Shown here piece by piece: positions 18,180 to 27,480 of a stretch of DNA of 64,000 bases (positions are counted from its first letter, which is position 1; each line of letters opens with the position of its first letter). The position numbers and the translations under genes were made by a program. Below the pieces are notes generated by a model. It was not told the origin of the DNA. It was given only the letters and a program-made list of their open reading frames with translations, and ran no database searches. The DNA is from Reddybacter sp041622675 (GTDB lineage: Bacteria > Pseudomonadota > Gammaproteobacteria > Pseudomonadales > Porticoccaceae): positions 42,678 through 106,677 of the forward strand of contig JBFJYH010000003.1 in the NCBI GenBank assembly GCA_041622675.1. The letters run 5' to 3'.

Positions 18180-20335
18180 TTTGGCGCTGGCTTTGCTGCC
18201 TCGCACTGGCCGCGAGTGCGGTAGTTGAGGCGCTGGAAGAGCCCCCGCCTGCGCCTGACCTTCGTGCCCTAGATGCGGGGTGGTGGGCTTATTTCGAGCC
18301 TGCACAGCCACTCGCTGCTAGCGACTTGAAAGCGCGTATAGCAAAAAACCGTGATTCCCTTGAACAGTTGATGGCGGGCTTAAATGACAAGCAGGGCAAA
18401 CACTTCCCGCTGTTTGTGCAGCAAGTGAATGAGGGCCTAGAGCGCTTTGTTAAACTCAGGGATTTATCGCTTACACCTCCTTCCATTGCGCTACCCTTAG
18501 ACCAATATTCTCTGGCTGGTGCCCAGGCGCGCTTTATGGTCTGGCGAGAATTACGGCGAACCTACGAACTGGAGCAGAGTGACCTCGAGTGGCAACAAGC
18601 TCAGCTTGCCACCGGTCGCAAACGCCAGGCAAAACGCCGTGGTGAGTACCTGAATCTCCGTGAGGCTGATCCTCAGCGTTTAACGAAAGCGATTAGTTTA
18701 ATGGCCAGTCGAGTTAATCTGGAGCTGACATCGTTACAAAATAAGCAGCAAGGGGCAAAGCTGGCGATAGTGGCAAAACAGCTTGGCGAGCTTGGCGAAG
18801 AACTCGCGTCGATTCGCTTGAAACTAGTTCCATCACCCAATGCTGTAGAAGTTTTGGGGAGGCGTCAGGCACAAGCGCAAAGTAAGGCCGATGCTTTGCA
18901 CGAGAAAGCCATTGCCCACAACGCCACTTCTTTGCTCGAAGAGTCTCTGGATAGCGATGGTCTAAAATATAGAACCTTGGTCAATACCACCATCGAAATT
19001 GATAGTGCCATTTATGCACTAGCTGCAAAGCGTTATCAGCTCATGGCTCTATTAGAAGGGCGGCTCGCAACACAGCAAGCTACTGAAAAACAAGGTGCTC
19101 TTTTACGAGAAACGGTAAAAAAGTTCGATGAATTCTCAACGGCTATCCAACAGCAAGCCCTGTTTTGGCGGTCTTTAAACCTACAGACGCGCAAATTTTT
19201 AACGCTGCAAAGCACAGCCTTAGCTGGCGAGCAGGGTGCACTGTTGCAGCGGATGAATACTCAGCTAGAGGCCAATGATCTTAGTTTGGAAGAATTTGAA
19301 CTGGAATCGGATAAGGCCCGCTTTATTGGGCAAATCGCCCTAGCGACAGTAAAAGACGACGCGGGTTGGTTGGATAGAGGGCTGTTTGCGATGGACGCAG
19401 GCTTTGAACAAGGCTGGGACAAGCTTGTGCAATGGCTGAGTGCAAGTTTAATAGAAATTAATGAGGTGCCCTTGACGGCTATGGGCTTGCTGCGGGTGAT
19501 CTTTATTATTTTCCTCGCCTGGTTGCTGTCAAAGTTATTGGGGCGTGGTTTAAATAAACTGGCGGCCCATAACGAGGTGCTAAGCCCCAGTGCAATCTAT
19601 ACCCTGGGCAGGATTGTTCACTATCTTGTGCTGGTGTTAGGCGCCATCATTGCTTTGTCCTCCATTGGTCTGGACTTTACTAAGTTTGCACTATTTGCTA
19701 GTGCTTTGGGCGTGGGTATTGGTTTTGGCTTGCAAAACCTTATTGGCAATTTTGTGTCTGGTCTCATTATTCTTTTTGAAAAAAGTCTTAAGGTCGGGGA
19801 TTTTGTCGAGCTGTCTTCAGGGCTCTCCGGGGAAGTCAAAGAAATCAATATGCGCGGTACATTAATTACCACCAATGACAACATTGACATTATTGTGCCC
19901 AATTCCGATTTTGTGAATAACCAGGTGACCAACTGGACACTGCGTGAAACTTATCGCCGTATTCATGTGCCCTTTGGCGTCGCCTATGGCACGGACAAAG
20001 ACCTTGTTAAACAGGCCGCTTTAGAGGCAGCGGACGAGGTCAAGTGGACCCTGAGCGAAGATATCAACAGAAAGCCACAGGTTTGGTTGGTACAATTTGG
20101 CGACAGCAGCCTTAATTTTGAATTGGTGGTCTGGCTAAAGGCAGAAGCGGTAAAAAGGCCCGGTGCTGTAAATGCTGCCTACTTGTGGGAGATTGACACG
20201 AAACTTAAACAGCATGGTGTCGAAATTCCTTTTCCCCAGCGGGACTTGCATTTGCGAAGCGTATTTGGCGAAAAGGATGAGGCCGGGTTGGCGCTTCTGA
20301 ACACGCAGCGCGACAATGACTCCGGCCCCGCGTGA
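18176..20335 (+). CDS. large MscS-family channel with periplasmic domain
   Basis: A 719-residue mechanosensitive channel. A signal peptide (about 1-21) is followed by a long helical, Gln/Leu/Ala-rich, coiled-coil-like periplasmic domain (about 25-410). Membrane helices at about 430-560 end in the pore helix FALFASALGVGIGFGLQNLIGN. The MscS beta domain (LKVGDFVEL) and the C-terminal domain ending IPFPQRDLHLRS complete it. It is intermediate between MscS and the 1100-residue MscK/MscM. The start overlaps the corA stop by four bases, linking a metal channel to a mechanosensitive one. Confidence 0.93.
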   Translation: MIWRWLCCLALAASAVVEALEEPPPAPDLRALDAGWWAYFEPAQPLAASDLKARIAKNRDSLEQLMAGLNDKQGKHFPLFVQQVNEGLERFVKLRDLSLTPPSIALPLDQYSLAGAQARFMVWRELRRTYELEQSDLEWQQAQLATGRKRQAKRRGEYLNLREADPQRLTKAISLMASRVNLELTSLQNKQQGAKLAIVAKQLGELGEELASIRLKLVPSPNAVEVLGRRQAQAQSKADALHEKAIAHNATSLLEESLDSDGLKYRTLVNTTIEIDSAIYALAAKRYQLMALLEGRLATQQATEKQGALLRETVKKFDEFSTAIQQQALFWRSLNLQTRKFLTLQSTALAGEQGALLQRMNTQLEANDLSLEEFELESDKARFIGQIALATVKDDAGWLDRGLFAMDAGFEQGWDKLVQWLSASLIEINEVPLTAMGLLRVIFIIFLAWLLSKLLGRGLNKLAAHNEVLSPSAIYTLGRIVHYLVLVLGAIIALSSIGLDFTKFALFASALGVGIGFGLQNLIGNFVSGLIILFEKSLKVGDFVELSSGLSGEVKEINMRGTLITTNDNIDIIVPNSDFVNNQVTNWTLRETYRRIHVPFGVAYGTDKDLVKQAALEAADEVKWTLSEDINRKPQVWLVQFGDSSLNFELVVWLKAEAVKRPGAVNAAYLWEIDTKLKQHGVEIPFPQRDLHLRSVFGEKDEAGLALLNTQRDNDSGPA

Positions 20336-20383
20336 TGGGGTTTCAGCTCAGAGACTATAAATCCGCGCCTAAAAAAGTGGCGG

Positions 20384-20405
20384 AATATAATACAAATATA
20401 ATACA
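20384..20405 (+). repeat. perfect tandem 11-bp repeat carrying two TATAAT boxes
   Basis: AATATAATACA occurs twice with no gap between the large MscS gene and the small MscS-like gene. Each copy contains an exact TATAAT. It may be a duplicated -10 element giving the distal three genes their own promoter. No convincing TTGACA-like -35 lies at 17 nt from either copy. Confidence 0.5.
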
Positions 20406-20488
20406 CAGGGCAATCATGGTAGAGCGCGTAGAAATGCAAACAACCACCCAGTGGTCACTGGTTGAGAGAGCCCGGGGGTGGCATTGAT

Positions 20489-21268
20489 ATGTTACTTGAT
20501 TTAGTGAAAAGTCATCCTGAAATTTTGGCGATACTGATTGCCTTATGTGGTTTTTTGGTGGCGGGCCTGTTATCTCGACTGGTTGATCGCTGGTGGCTGT
20601 CCCTGGAAAACTATCTCCGTCACCGCGCGCCAGCGCGGCGAGAGCACTTTGATTCGCAAGTGCTGCGGCAGATTATTCATGCCATCGCGTACTACGGTAC
20701 CTTGGTTTTGTTCTTGCTTGCAGCGCTCCAGACATTGAGTATCTCTGTAGTCAAGGAGTGGCTCACACTGCTTTTACAGCAGGTTCCCGAGTTTATTCTT
20801 GGGGCTTTAATCATACTATCCGGATATCTAATAGGTGCTGTTGTCCGCAGCTTGTTGGCCGGTTTGATGGCGGTTAGCTCTGACCACCTGGTGCCCCGGT
20901 TTGCCCAATTACTCATTATTACCACAGCGGTACTCACCGGCCTGGCGCAAACCTCAATAGATATTTCCTTCATCTCTAACGTCATGGTGATGTTATTGGC
21001 GTTTTTTTTCGGGGGGCTCTCCCTGGCCTTCGCGCTGGGTAGCCGCACTCTGGTTGAAAATTTGCTGGCAAGGCGGGCGATGGATCGTTATCGCATAGGA
21101 GATACGGTGCGGATTAGGGATGCCCAGGGCAAGATTGTCGAAATATTAAGCACTGCCGTGGTTCTGGAAACCCAACAGGGTTTGTTGACGGTGCCCACCG
21201 CTACCTTTGCCGCCGCTGACATACTGTTAATGAAGAGCGAGGATCGAGGCGATGACGGAGCCGCTTGA
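20489..21268 (+). CDS. small MscS-like membrane protein
   Basis: A 259-residue protein with four hydrophobic helices (about 8-30, 62-85, 100-125 and 140-190) and a short C-terminal beta domain. The motifs DRYRIGDTVRIRDAQGKIVEI and LTVPTATF match the MscS beta domain, but the large alpha/beta C-terminal cage is missing. It belongs to the conserved-TM-helix/MscS-like proteins whose gating is not well known. The ATG at 20489 is preferred over an upstream TTG. Its 3' end overlaps the next gene by 17 nt. Confidence 0.85.
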   Translation: MLLDLVKSHPEILAILIALCGFLVAGLLSRLVDRWWLSLENYLRHRAPARREHFDSQVLRQIIHAIAYYGTLVLFLLAALQTLSISVVKEWLTLLLQQVPEFILGALIILSGYLIGAVVRSLLAGLMAVSSDHLVPRFAQLLIITTAVLTGLAQTSIDISFISNVMVMLLAFFFGGLSLAFALGSRTLVENLLARRAMDRYRIGDTVRIRDAQGKIVEILSTAVVLETQQGLLTVPTATFAAADILLMKSEDRGDDGAA

Positions 21269-22067
21269 TCCGCTGGTAGAGCGATTTGCCGCCGATAAAC
21301 CCGACGAAATGGCAGTGTTATTGGCTAATAGTGAGTTACGTGAACTATTGCCCATGCTGGAAAGCCTGCCCGTTGCCACAGCCGTAACCCTCGCGGCACA
21401 TTTGCCCAGTTGGCAACTCACTAGTCTACTGAGCGATATTGACGCGGCCCTATTGGCGAAGCTACTGGTGGCGGCGCAAACCGACGAGGCGGTGGCGCTA
21501 GTATCTCACCTGAGTGACTCTCGCTACGCCAGCGTCATTGACTCAGTACCTGCTTCGCAACGCCAGCCCCTCTACGAATTGCTGGAATTTCCCGCCTACA
21601 GCGTGGCGTCTCTGGCGAGTACAGAGTTTATTCGGGTTTTGGAAAGTAGTAGTTGCGAAGCCCTCAGTGAGCAACTATCAAACAGCGACAATACTCGTCC
21701 ACGCCCAGTTCTGGTTGTTGATCAACAGGGTAAGTACATAGGTATGGTAAGTTTGCTGGCGGTTTATTCCCGCAAAAACGGCTCGCGATTGTTGGGTCAG
21801 ATTAGCGTTCCGATTGAACCGCTGAACGGCAATATGGCGGCCAGTCAGGCTGTGACGGCTAAACAGTGGATGCGGCACGCTGAATTGCCGGTCGTCGATA
21901 GCCGGTACCGTCTTTTGGGTGTGGTTAATCGCGCCTCACTGGAGCGCGTCAGTCGTGATCTTGCGCCCATGGAGTTCAGCCTTGAACGGGTACTATCCGA
22001 ACTTGCCACCGCGTATTTAAACCTTTGCGCGAGGATACTTGAATCAGTTTTCGGGCGGCCCAAGTGA
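21252..22067 (+). CDS. MgtE-like soluble protein (N-domain plus CBS pair, no membrane domain)
   Basis: A 271-residue paralogue of the cytoplasmic half of MgtE. A superhelical MgtE N-domain (about 5-110, with repeated leucine-rich helices such as ELLPMLESLP and LYELLEFP) is followed by two CBS motifs (PVLVVDQQGKYIGMV and LPVVDSRYRLLGVV). The five transmembrane helices of MgtE are absent, and only a short amphipathic tail remains. It overlaps the next gene by GTGA, so the full MgtE is translated immediately after it. Probable Mg2+-sensing regulatory partner (inference). Confidence 0.85.
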   Translation: MTEPLDPLVERFAADKPDEMAVLLANSELRELLPMLESLPVATAVTLAAHLPSWQLTSLLSDIDAALLAKLLVAAQTDEAVALVSHLSDSRYASVIDSVPASQRQPLYELLEFPAYSVASLASTEFIRVLESSSCEALSEQLSNSDNTRPRPVLVVDQQGKYIGMVSLLAVYSRKNGSRLLGQISVPIEPLNGNMAASQAVTAKQWMRHAELPVVDSRYRLLGVVNRASLERVSRDLAPMEFSLERVLSELATAYLNLCARILESVFGRPK

Positions 22068-23350
22068 GCCTGAAGGACCAGCTGCGGGAGCATTTTGTGC
22101 AACATCACCCTCGCGATGCGGCGCGCGTCGTCGAACGAACGGGGCTGATTCCCGAGCAACTCGAGCAGTTATCGACGAAAAGTTTTACCCGCCTTTTAGA
22201 GCAAATCGATCCCGGTCTGCTGCCGTCGGTTTTTTTATCGATTAATTTAGAGCGCCAAGGCAAGGTGTTGGTGACGGCCAGTATCCGCACGGCGATGCTG
22301 ATCTTGCGCAGCCTGCCGGAAGACAAGCTAATGGCTGTGCTGGATAGTTTACCGTCGGGTGTACGCAATGAATACTTGGAACTACTCGAGTTTCCAGAGC
22401 ATACCGCGGGTAGCTTTATGGACCGCCTATTGGCGCGCTTTCGGGCCGATCAAACCGTTGGCGAGGCGCTGGCAGAGTTGCGCGCCTCGAAGGCGAAACG
22501 GGTGCGCTCGCTGTATGTTGTCTCCGATGGCGATGTGCTCGCTGGTCGCGTTGACCTACAGGATATGGCACTGGCAGAGCCTGAAACCTTGATGTCTGAG
22601 CTGGTGAACGAAGTATCGGCAGTCGCCGAGCTGACCTCTACGGAAGCGGATTTGGTGGCCTTATTCGACCACAGTCGGGTCGATTCAATTCCAGTTGTTG
22701 ACCAGGACTTCAAACTGCTAGGTATCGTCCGCTATGGCAGCCTTTTTCAGGCCGCCGAAGAGGCCGCTACAGCCGGTATCCAGCGCATGGTTGGCGCCAG
22801 TGCCGACGAGCGCGCGCTATCAACACCACTGTTCGCGGTCAAAAGACGTTTAGTCTGGCTTCACGTTAATCTGCTGACGGCTTTTCTTGCCGCAGCGGTG
22901 GTGGGCCTGTTTGAATCGACCATTGCCCAATTTACTGCCCTGGCCATCCTCCTACCAGTCGTCGCCGGACAATCCGGTAATGCGGGGTCACAGGCACTGG
23001 CCGTTACCATGCGGGGTTTGGCATTGCGGGAGATCAGCACTCTGCAATGGCGAGCTGTACTCTCCAAAGAGGTGCAAATTGGGCTGATTAATGGTGCCGC
23101 TTTGGCACTGACCTGCGGTCTAGGTGTCTGGGCCTGGAGTCAATCCTGGGGGCTGGCACTGGTCATCGCTATCGCCATGATAACGGCGATGATTATGGCG
23201 GGTATCTCTGGGGCCTTGGTTCCGATGGTGTTGTCGCGTTTGGGGCAGGATCCGGCCACTGCCTCTTCTATTATTCTCACCACGGTGACCGATGTCACCG
23301 GTTTCCTCGTGTTTCTGGGCATTGCAACGCTGTTGTCGGGTATTTTATAG
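22064..23350 (+). CDS. mgtE: MgtE-family magnesium transporter
   Basis: Mg2+ channel of 428 residues with full MgtE order: N-domain (about 1-115), CBS pair (about 120-245, VRSLYVVSDGDVLAG and IPVVDQDFKLLGIV), plug helix, and five membrane helices (about 268-428). The conserved pore segments PVVAGQSGNAGSQ and TTVTDVTGF are present. The aspartate at about 410 corresponds to the pore Mg2+ ligand. The GTG start at 22064 overlaps the stop of its soluble paralogue. It ends the five-gene cluster, 18 nt from the convergent MFS gene. Confidence 0.95.
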   Translation: MSLKDQLREHFVQHHPRDAARVVERTGLIPEQLEQLSTKSFTRLLEQIDPGLLPSVFLSINLERQGKVLVTASIRTAMLILRSLPEDKLMAVLDSLPSGVRNEYLELLEFPEHTAGSFMDRLLARFRADQTVGEALAELRASKAKRVRSLYVVSDGDVLAGRVDLQDMALAEPETLMSELVNEVSAVAELTSTEADLVALFDHSRVDSIPVVDQDFKLLGIVRYGSLFQAAEEAATAGIQRMVGASADERALSTPLFAVKRRLVWLHVNLLTAFLAAAVVGLFESTIAQFTALAILLPVVAGQSGNAGSQALAVTMRGLALREISTLQWRAVLSKEVQIGLINGAALALTCGLGVWAWSQSWGLALVIAIAMITAMIMAGISGALVPMVLSRLGQDPATASSIILTTVTDVTGFLVFLGIATLLSGIL

Positions 23351-23368
23351 ACGCCGCCAAAAAAGCAC

Positions 23369-24619
23369 TCAGACATCTTCTTTCGCTTCGCAATCTTGAT
23401 CGTCGTCTAAAGTCCGTGGATCCAACTGTAGGGCTCCCTGGGCGGCGGCCGTCGTCACCGGGCGAAATTTGGAATGATGTTCGCCCGTGGGTTTTCGCGA
23501 AGTGATCATTAGCACGACGGCTATAGCGCTAATGCCGAGGACCAGCCCTGAGAAAAGAAAAAAGGCACCGGAACCGAACCATTGCATGGCTTGTGCCGCG
23601 GCCAGCGGACCGACAATGGAGCCTAAAGCGTTGACCACCAACAAGCCCGTGCCCACCTCCAAGAAAGACTGGTTGCCGATATGATCACTGGCATGGGCAA
23701 GGCACAGGGCCTGTATCGGCATCACACAGGCGCCAAAAAGTAGCATGACGGCAGGAATCGCAGACACGGGCAGTAGATAAGCGATGACCGAAACCACGGC
23801 ACCGGCAAACATGATGCCGGCAATGACTATGCGCCTATCGATTCTGTCAGACAAACGACCGAGGGGGAGAAGTGAGAGCGCGCCGCCAATAATACCTAGG
23901 GCCATCATTAGACTAATAACGTCAACCTCCATACCGAGCTGTAGCCCATAGGCAGGCCCCAGTGTGTAGAACACCGACGGGACAATACCGGCGACCAGTG
24001 CACCTAAAGCGGCAGCTCGTGAGGTGCGAATAACCAGTAAGGGGGAGAAGTTCGCACCGGGTATTTCAGCCGGCTGCGAGGTGCTTGTCACACAAATTGG
24101 AATGGCAGCGATCACGATAAGAACCGCAGAAATAATAAACAGACGCTCGCTTTCCAAAGGAGCAACATTGAGTAAAAGTTGCCCGCCCGCTAAAGCGGTC
24201 AAAACTATGGCCGTATAAGTGGCCAGCACAGCGCCACGTACTTCGTTTTCAGTTTTATCGTTTAACCAGCTTTCAATGACGAGATAGAGCCCTGAAATGG
24301 CGACGCCAGTGAGCAAGCGCAGCACGAGCCAGATAGGATAGGCGTCAAATAAGCCCAACACCAAAACGGTAGCGGTGATGAGTGCAGTCAGGGTGGCAAA
24401 ACAGCGAATATGGCCGATTCTTTTTACCAAGTTGGGGACGCAGAAACACCCCAATAAAAAGCCACAGAAATAGACTGAACCGAGAACGCCGATGGCGAGA
24501 TTACTCCAACCCATGAGTTCGGCGCGCAGGGGAATTAAAGCCAGTTGCAAACCGTGGCCGGTTAACAGGAATGCAACACCTAAGAGCAAAGTCGATAATC
24601 TGAATACGCTAGCAATCAC
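23369..24619 (-). CDS. MFS transporter, YcaD-like
   Basis: A 416-residue major facilitator with 12 predicted membrane helices. The loop-2 type signature appears as NLVKRIGHIRCF, and the equivalent loop in the second half is GRLSDRIDRRIV. The IESWLND motif and overall sequence resemble the YcaD subgroup, whose substrate is unknown. The C-terminal tail is hydrophilic. The start is GTG at 24619 with no strong ribosome-binding site, so it is uncertain by a few codons. It is transcribed alone, convergent with mgtE. Confidence 0.88.
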   Translation of the reverse strand: MIASVFRLSTLLLGVAFLLTGHGLQLALIPLRAELMGWSNLAIGVLGSVYFCGFLLGCFCVPNLVKRIGHIRCFATLTALITATVLVLGLFDAYPIWLVLRLLTGVAISGLYLVIESWLNDKTENEVRGAVLATYTAIVLTALAGGQLLLNVAPLESERLFIISAVLIVIAAIPICVTSTSQPAEIPGANFSPLLVIRTSRAAALGALVAGIVPSVFYTLGPAYGLQLGMEVDVISLMMALGIIGGALSLLPLGRLSDRIDRRIVIAGIMFAGAVVSVIAYLLPVSAIPAVMLLFGACVMPIQALCLAHASDHIGNQSFLEVGTGLLVVNALGSIVGPLAAAQAMQWFGSGAFFLFSGLVLGISAIAVVLMITSRKPTGEHHSKFRPVTTAAAQGALQLDPRTLDDDQDCEAKEDV

Positions 24620-25045
24620 GAGTCTGTTCCGTAAACAATCGATGAACTTGAGGTAGCTGGCTCAATATAGCGCGCAAGATTTGTCTTGGTCTTTACCTTT
24701 GGCTATCTCGGATAGCGTCTAGCCGTAGTGATGTAACTGACGTCAGCTGTGTCGGAGCTAGGTGAGTGTAGCAAACTTAAAAGTTTCGGGTGCTGTTCTC
24801 CTCTAAAATTGCTTAGGGTGAGGCGAGGCTTGTAAAGGGCTGCCGTGACTTTAGGCGATGCGCAGGGGCTCGATTGATTAAAAGGTGTAGTATGGTCGCT
24901 GGCCTGTTGTCTCGATAGATGCTTGTTTCGATAACTGGTTGTTTTGGTAATGCCTCAGCTTAACGTCTCTCACTGGTAGTGTATTTGCCGGAGTTACCCG
25001 GCTATTGATTTACCGTCATCGACGGTTTTACTTGGAAAGTAAGCA
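24620..25045. other. divergent intergenic region, MFS gene to CNNM-like gene
   Basis: About 425 nt that must carry the promoters for both flanking genes. No small open frame with protein character, no RNA gene and no clear repeat was recognised in it. Confidence 0.4.
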
Positions 25046-26095
25046 ATGGAAGCAGTTCCTGTAAGTTTTTTTGTGTGGTTAGGCATCGCGTTTTGTATTA
25101 GTCAATCAGCCATTTTTTCGGGGCTGAATTTAGCCCTGCTGACTATCAGTCGATTGCGCCTGGAAGTCGAAGCCGCTGGCGGTAACCCGGCGGCGATTAA
25201 AATTCTCGCATTGCGTCAGGACTCCCATTTTGTACTCACCACCATTCTGTGGGGTAATGTGGGTGTCAATGTACTGTTAACACTACTGTCAAACTCGGTG
25301 ATGGCTGGTGCATTGTCGTTTTGTTTCTCGACTTTTCTCATCACTTTTATGGGAGAAATTATTCCCCAGGCCTATTTTTCTCGTCATGCCTTACGTATGG
25401 GTGCGCTGCTCGCCCCGGTGTTGCGCTTGTACCAGTTGATGCTTTATCCGGTTGCGAAACCCTCAGCCTTGATGCTGGATTGGTGGTTAGGTGAAGAGAG
25501 CATTCGATATTTTACAGAGCGCGATTTGCATCGCGTCATACGCGAACATATTGACGCGAAAGAATCCGACGTGAGTCGCCTAGAGGGCATAGGGGCCATG
25601 AATTTTTTATCGCTCGATGACGTTTCTGTCACCCAGGAAGGTGAAGATATTGATCCAGCGAGTGTTATTGCTTTGGCAATAGAAGATGACAAGCCGGTAT
25701 TCCCGTCATTTGAGCGAAAAATAGACGATAACTTTCTCATTACTGTGAATCGGTCGGGAAAAAAATGGGTCATTATTGTCGATGATAAGAGCAATCAGCC
25801 TTGTGTGGTATTGAATGCCAATGCCTTTTTGCGAGATGCATTACTGGGTGATAAGTCGATAACCCCCATGCATTATTGCCATCGACCTATTCTTATCGAA
25901 GACGCCAGTATTTTACTGGGTCATGTACTAACGCAGCTAAAGGTGTACCCGAGTAACGATATCGATGATGTTATTGATAATGATTTGATTCTTATCTGGT
26001 CGGATCAAAAACGAGTCATTACGGGGGCGGATATTCTCGGGCGGTTGTTGTCTGGGATTTCGCTGCGGGAGCTTAAATCTGCTAATCACTTGTAG
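25046..26095 (+). CDS. DUF21/CNNM-family membrane protein (CorC/CorB-like)
   Basis: A 349-residue protein with a DUF21 membrane domain of three to four helices (about 5-145). The signature FMGEIIPQAYFSRHALRMG is equivalent to the conserved GEIIPK motif of CNNM Mg2+ transporters and CorB/CorC. The C-terminal 200 residues form a divergent soluble region in which canonical CBS motifs are not obvious, although V-x-D repeats and an ILIEDASILLGHVL segment suggest a degenerate regulatory domain. It adds another Mg-associated gene 1.7 kb after mgtE. Confidence 0.85.
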   Translation: MEAVPVSFFVWLGIAFCISQSAIFSGLNLALLTISRLRLEVEAAGGNPAAIKILALRQDSHFVLTTILWGNVGVNVLLTLLSNSVMAGALSFCFSTFLITFMGEIIPQAYFSRHALRMGALLAPVLRLYQLMLYPVAKPSALMLDWWLGEESIRYFTERDLHRVIREHIDAKESDVSRLEGIGAMNFLSLDDVSVTQEGEDIDPASVIALAIEDDKPVFPSFERKIDDNFLITVNRSGKKWVIIVDDKSNQPCVVLNANAFLRDALLGDKSITPMHYCHRPILIEDASILLGHVLTQLKVYPSNDIDDVIDNDLILIWSDQKRVITGADILGRLLSGISLRELKSANHL

Positions 26096-26177
26096 TTCTT
26101 AATCGCGAGAATAACTTTCGCCTAACAATACTTGTTGTGTTAAAAAGGTAAGACGGGTTAACAAGCTGGAACTATCT

Positions 26178-26477
26178 ATGAAAATATTATTAGGATTGTT
26201 TTTGCTAATGTATTCTAGTGTGCAGTTGGCAGGTAGTGACGAAAAATATTTTTGTGTCAAACAGAAAGACTGTCGATCAGGCGACATTCTTATCATTGAA
26301 ACAAATAAAATAGGGGCCGGAAAATTTTACTTGGCTGAAAAAATCGCAAAGTATTGTGATTTTGACAAGGCTATACTTCGCAATGATATCGATGATAAAA
26401 AAGTGAAAGTGGTTTGTGTTTATAGAGGTAGTGGCCGAGTAGAAAGAAAGCCATTTAAAGGTAAGGTCACGGATTGA
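26178..26477 (+). CDS. small secreted cysteine-containing protein, unknown
   Basis: A 99-residue protein with a signal peptide (MKILLGLFLLMYSSVQLAG). The mature part is rich in lysine and has four cysteines (FCVKQKDC, KYCDF, VVCVY) that could form two disulfides in the periplasm. Base composition is more AT-rich than the flanking genes. No family recognised. It lies 82 nt after the CNNM-like gene. Confidence 0.65.
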   Translation: MKILLGLFLLMYSSVQLAGSDEKYFCVKQKDCRSGDILIIETNKIGAGKFYLAEKIAKYCDFDKAILRNDIDDKKVKVVCVYRGSGRVERKPFKGKVTD

Positions 26478-26712
26478 TACGCTTGTTTTGGCCCGTGTTA
26501 TCCGTCTGATTTTAAGTGTTATAACAATAAAACTAAATATTGTGCATTAATTCAGCAGTTATTATTGTCCGTCTAAGGAAAATAGAGATTGGGGGAAATG
26601 CCAAGGACATTGTTTGGTCTAACTCAGAGTCACTTCGCTGTGTATTAAGACTTTTTATCGAAAATAGAATGTTCGTATTTTTCATTTGTAGCAGGTCGGT
26701 TTTTGCAATAGG

Positions 26713-27480
26713 TTAATTATTAGTCTGATTTTGAAAGTTTCCATTCGCTTGATCATGTTGGGATATTTCAGCCCATTGTATGGGTGGCAATGAGCTAAAT
26801 GCAGCTTTTAGGCGTTCATCCCATGCGTGGTTCAAGTCATACAGGTAGTCGCTATTTTGTGCGAGGCGATAATGACGATTTAATAATTGGGTGCCACTTT
26901 CATACACCGTAACTTCTATTGGTGGCCCGACCGTTAAATTACTACGCATTGTCGAGTCCATTGATACCAGCGCACAGAGTGCAGCCGTATTGAGTTCAAT
27001 GTTGGGTTCGATAATACGATCCAAAATAGGTTTCCCGTATTTACTTTCACCTATTTGTAGATAGGGAGTGTCCACAGACGAGGTGATAAAATTACCTTGG
27101 GGGTAGATCATCATTATTTGATGGGGCGCCCCGGCAATTTGACCGCCGATAATAAAACTGGCCTCATGCACTGGGCCGCTGCCATATTTTTCTTGCTGCG
27201 CTACACTGATACTTCCCAGATATTCTGCGGCCTCATTGAGAGACGGGATGTTCAATAAATGGCTATTTACATTTTGTTTGATGTCATTTTTTAGCTGATT
27301 GATGACAGCTTGTGTAGTTGCTAAATTGCCTGCAGACAATACGATAAACTGGCGTTCACCCTCTTTACCGAAATGTGACATTTTACTGTAGGTGCTGATC
27401 TGGTCGACACCAGCATTGGTGCGGGAGTCGGAACAGAAGATAATGCCTGCTTTAACGGCGATAGCGACACAATATGTCAC
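26713..27480 (-). CDS. Anbu-type proteasome-like hydrolase
   Basis: Member of the bacterial proteasome-homologue Anbu/BPH family of Ntn hydrolases. The GTG at 27480 gives MTYCVAIAVKAGIIFCSDSRT; removal of Met exposes Thr as the predicted nucleophile, as in the family. AGGAG lies 11 nt upstream. A longer frame from a TTG at 27513 would bury the threonine and is rejected. The 255 residues contain SDSRTNAGVDQISTYSKM and the SAGNLATTQ segment. The usual Anbu partners (ATP-grasp, alpha-E, transglutaminase) are not adjacent here. Confidence 0.92.
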   Translation of the reverse strand: MTYCVAIAVKAGIIFCSDSRTNAGVDQISTYSKMSHFGKEGERQFIVLSAGNLATTQAVINQLKNDIKQNVNSHLLNIPSLNEAAEYLGSISVAQQEKYGSGPVHEASFIIGGQIAGAPHQIMMIYPQGNFITSSVDTPYLQIGESKYGKPILDRIIEPNIELNTAALCALVSMDSTMRSNLTVGPPIEVTVYESGTQLLNRHYRLAQNSDYLYDLNHAWDERLKAAFSSLPPIQWAEISQHDQANGNFQNQTNN

